NCBI GenBank assembly: GCA_019307805.1
Contig: JAFDIX010000146.1
Location: forward strand, 1-7,077
Reading direction: 5' to 3'
DNA from: Deltaproteobacteria bacterium
GTDB taxonomy: Bacteria; Desulfobacterota; DSM-4660; Desulfatiglandales; HGW-15
DNA length: 7,077 nucleotides
Both the position numbers and the translations under genes were made by a program. Below, in pieces: positions 5,003 to 7,077 of this stretch. The first letter of the stretch is position 1. Each line of letters opens with the position of its first letter. Below the pieces are notes generated by a model. The model had not been told where the DNA came from. It saw nothing but the letters and a program-made list of their open reading frames with translations, and made no database searches.

Positions 5003-6379
5003 ATGATGAAAAAAAACGAACTCAAAATCATTGCTGCCAAGGGAGAAGACAGCCGTCTACAATTCAAGCAGGACATCCGCAATGTGGATGCCCTTGCGGC
5101 GGAAATGGTGGCTTTTTCCAACAGCGAGGGTGGCCGTATTCTTATTGGAGTCACCGATGCCGGGGAACTTAAAGGGGTTTCCCAGGCTGAAATCGGCCGG
5201 ATCAACCAACTCATCAGCAATGCGGCCAGCCAGCATGTACGCAGTCCGATTTCACCGTTAACGGAAAACATAGTGGTAGTCTCAGGTCGTGTGGTGATCG
5301 TTCTTACCATCCCCAAGGGGATCGACAGACCGTATTTTGACCGCAATGGGGTGATCTGGCTCAAGAGCGGTTCGGACAAACGACGGGTGAATTCAAAAGA
5401 GGAGTTGCGTCGCCTCTTCCAGATGTCTGAGCAGTTCCATGCTGACGGCCTACCGGTCAAGGCGGACCTGGAGGCCCTGGACAAGCTGCGTTTCCGGGAT
5501 TTTCTGAAAACGGAATACAATCTCGATATTCCGGATGCACCGGAAGATCTGCGCAAATTACTCCAGAACATGAACCTTGCCAACGATGACGGAAGATTGA
5601 ACCTTGCCGGGGTATTGCTGTTTGCTGAGCGGCCTGAATGGATCGTGCCGCAATTTATCGTCAAGGCCGTCCGTTATCCCGGAAATGACATTCACGTCAC
5701 GGATTATGTGGACACCGAAGACTATGCCGGGCCGATGCGGAAGGTCTTTGACGACGCCATGGCTTTTGTCCTGCGCAATCTTCACAAAATACAGGCCGGA
5801 CGCAGTGTGAACGCTCCGGGAATTCCCGAGATTCCACCGCTGGTCTTCGAGGAACTGTTGGTCAATGCGCTGGTTCATCGGGATTACCTGGTCAGCGCGC
5901 CCATCCGGATCTTTGTGTTCGATAACCGGATCGACATTGTCAGTCCCGGGCATTTACCCAATAGTTTGACGGTCGAAAAAATCCGGACCGGCAATTCAAT
6001 TATCCGCAATCCCATCCTGGTTTCCTATGTCGCAAAAGGCTTGCTGCCTTACCGGGGTCTCGGCTCGGGCATCAAACGGGCATTGGAGGCCTGGCCTAAA
6101 ATTGACTTTACCGATGACCGGGATGGCTGTCTGTTCACTGCAACAGTTCACCGGAAGGCCGAAACAAGTTCGGGGAAAACGTCGGGGAAAACGTCGGGGA
6201 AAACGTCGGGGAAAATTCTGGCCGCATTGAAACAGGATGGGAATTTGACCATTCCCGAACTATCCTCAATAATCGGTGTAACAGAACGATCCATAGAACG
6301 GAATATCAAAAAATTACAGGAGCAGAACCGACTGCGCCGTGTCGGCCCAGCCAAGGGAGGCCGTTGGGAGGTTCAATGA
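5003..6379 (+). CDS. AlbA_2 (Schlafen-like) / GHKL-like ATP-binding / winged-helix protein
   Basis: This 458-aa protein has the layout of the family often named 'divergent AAA (AAA_4), ATP-binding or putative DNA-binding protein'. The AlbA_2/Schlafen domain spans about residues 8-140, with EDSRLQFK (15-22), FSNSEGGRILIGV (38-50) and LKSGSDKRRVN (120-130). A GHKL-like domain spans about 275-385, with EELLVNALVHRDY (283-295), IVSPGHLPN (312-320) and GLGSGIKRALEAW (352-364). The linker is the SGKT repeat (390-404), and a C-terminal winged helix covers about 404-458 (LTIPELSSIIGVTERSIERN). Such proteins occur as accessory genes in type I restriction loci and may act as regulators or defence effectors; the biochemical role is unsettled. 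The stop overlaps the next start (ATGA). Start choice: an in-frame stop at 4979 leaves only ATG 5003 or the adjacent ATG 5006. No good Shine-Dalgarno precedes either, so translation may be weak. Confidence 0.88.
   Translation: MMKKNELKIIAAKGEDSRLQFKQDIRNVDALAAEMVAFSNSEGGRILIGVTDAGELKGVSQAEIGRINQLISNAASQHVRSPISPLTENIVVVSGRVVIVLTIPKGIDRPYFDRNGVIWLKSGSDKRRVNSKEELRRLFQMSEQFHADGLPVKADLEALDKLRFRDFLKTEYNLDIPDAPEDLRKLLQNMNLANDDGRLNLAGVLLFAERPEWIVPQFIVKAVRYPGNDIHVTDYVDTEDYAGPMRKVFDDAMAFVLRNLHKIQAGRSVNAPGIPEIPPLVFEELLVNALVHRDYLVSAPIRIFVFDNRIDIVSPGHLPNSLTVEKIRTGNSIIRNPILVSYVAKGLLPYRGLGSGIKRALEAWPKIDFTDDRDGCLFTATVHRKAETSSGKTSGKTSGKTSGKILAALKQDGNLTIPELSSIIGVTERSIERNIKKLQEQNRLRRVGPAKGGRWEVQ
6170..6215 (+). 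repeat. In-frame 12-bp tandem repeat (SGKT units)
   Basis: TCGGGGAAAACG is repeated exactly at 6170-6181, 6182-6193 and 6194-6205, followed by a 10-bp partial copy at 6206-6215. It encodes SGKT three times and then SGK, in the linker between the GHKL-like domain and the C-terminal winged helix. The unit is a multiple of 3, so slippage changes linker length without breaking the frame. Confidence 0.95.
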
Positions 6380-7068
6380 CCTATAACGAGGCCGAAACCC
6401 GTTATTTCCTGATCGATCCGGTCCTGCGTGAAAAAGGTTATAACGATCATCAGCGGCTGAAGCTGGAAACCCCCTCCCCGGTGGAACCTACCGGCCCTAA
6501 GGGAAGGCGGCGCAGAGGGCCGGGCCGCACCGATTATCTGCTGTGCGTTCAGGCAGGCGAGATGCCCAAGCCCCTGCCCGTTGCCGTGCTGGAGGCCAAA
6601 AAAGAGTCCGAAGATCCACTCAAGGGCATGCAGCAGGCCAAGGGCTATGCCGACTGCCGGCGTCATGATGTGAAATATGTTTTCGCCACCAATGGTCATC
6701 GTTATGGAGAGTTCGACAAGATTACCGGTTTGCAGGAGGGGCCATTTCCTTTTAAAGATTTCCCGGCGCATCCGGATCTTACCGTCCGCTATGCCAGGGA
6801 TACCGGCATTGATATCCACACCCCCGAGGCGGCCATGCTCTTTATGGCCGACAGTCCCGCCTACCCGCAGGCACGTTACTACCAGGATGCCGCCATCCGG
6901 GCAGCCTTTGAAAAGATCATCCGCTGCAGGCAGAAGGGTGAACCCGCTCACATTCTGCTGTCCATGGCCACGGGCTCAGGAAAGACCATCATTGCCGCTA
7001 ACCTGCTCTGGCGCCTGCACGAGGCACAGCAACCTCGGAAGTGGGGTCGGGCCACAGCAACTTATTGA
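6376..7068 (+). pseudogene. hsdR: Type I restriction enzyme R subunit, N-terminal fragment, interrupted
   Basis: This 230-residue frame is the N-terminal part of an HsdR (EcoEI-like) subunit, the nuclease and DNA-translocating motor of type I restriction. Seen: a PD-(D/E)xK nuclease core with RTDYLL (D53) and LEAKK (E73, K75), the type I QxxxY motif QAKGY (87-91), a Q-motif-like RYYQDAAI (167-174), and Walker A ATGSGKT (198-204). HsdR proteins are usually about 750-1100 aa, so the helicase motifs after Walker A and the C-terminal domain are missing. The frame follows the family to about QQPRK (218-222), then turns into WGRATATY and stops at 7066-7068. The start is the ATG at 6376, which overlaps the upstream stop (ATGA) and has GGGAGG at 6366-6371; the upstream TTG at 6364 is less likely. 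No hsdM or hsdS is in the window. The fragment might still yield a stable nuclease domain, but restriction is probably lost. Confidence 0.75.
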
Positions 7069-7077
7069 TATTTATAT
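7036..7077. mobile_element. Possible edge of a REP/IS200-type element inserted in hsdR
   Basis: From about 7036 the sequence no longer encodes HsdR in any frame. AAGTGGGGTCGGGCC (7039-7053) followed by an AT-rich stretch resembles, from memory, the AGTGGGGTCAGG-type ends that flank REP-associated tyrosine transposases in many bacteria. No transposase is visible because the window ends at 7077. It could equally be another kind of rearrangement junction. Confidence 0.3.

Noticed and set aside
4978..5664. 228-codon minus-strand open frame
   Set aside because: It is antisense to the AlbA_2 domain gene; its Ser/Arg-rich translation is typical of a shadow frame.
6170..6215. CRISPR-like array
   Set aside because: The repeats are 12-bp, directly abutting, without spacers, and in frame within a coding region.
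7021..7068. hsdR truncation as a simple sequencing frameshift
   Set aside because: None of the three forward frames after 7041 resembles the sequence that normally follows Walker A in HsdR, so a one-base error does not explain it. Only 36 bases are available, so this is not final.

Overview
The window looks like a chromosomal segment of a Gram-negative anaerobe. The best guess is a Desulfobacterota-type (sulfate-reducer or syntroph) genome. That rests on the kind of genes present (UbiD-family decarboxylase, aryl-CoA-type ligase, ACMSD-type amidohydrolase) and their style, not on any marker gene, so it is weakly held. Two unrelated blocks diverge from an AT-rich intergenic region at 4438-5002.

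Left block (minus strand, 4437 down to the left edge): a tightly packed catabolic operon. An IclR-family regulator comes first (3673-4437). Its stop codon directly abuts the start of an EntE/DhbE-like AMP-forming acid ligase (2029-3672). Then follow, after 12 nt, an amidohydrolase-2/ACMSD-type protein (1012-2016) and, after 49 nt, a UbiD-family prFMN decarboxylase (1-962) that runs off the window. A near-consensus promoter and a perfect 16-bp palindrome lie just upstream of the regulator, which suggests autoregulation. The likely theme is anaerobic activation and decarboxylation of an aromatic or other unsaturated carboxylic acid. The substrate cannot be read from the sequence. Both putative decarboxylases carry an unusual residue at a position usually used for metal binding.

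Intergenic region (4438-5002): holds the operon's promoter and operator, a degenerate GATGCTGGAT-type direct repeat, two inverted repeats that each have a 17-nt spacer, and a good forward promoter whose -10 box sits inside an imperfect dyad.

Right block (plus strand, 5003 to the right edge): a defence-type pair. A 458-aa AlbA_2 (Schlafen-like)/GHKL-like ATP-binding/winged-helix protein contains an in-frame 12-bp tandem repeat (SGKT units). It overlaps by 4 nt the start of a type I restriction R subunit. The R-subunit frame keeps the PD-(D/E)xK nuclease domain, the QxxxY motif and Walker A, but stops after 230 residues. Homology to the family appears to end abruptly at about 7036-7041, where sequence resembling the edge of a REP/IS200-type element begins. 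The restriction gene is therefore probably broken. The modification and specificity genes are not in the window.

I see no tRNA, rRNA, CRISPR array or complete transposase. No wholly new system is demonstrated. The points most worth checking are the interrupted hsdR with its regulator-like partner, and the metal-ligand substitutions in the decarboxylase operon.
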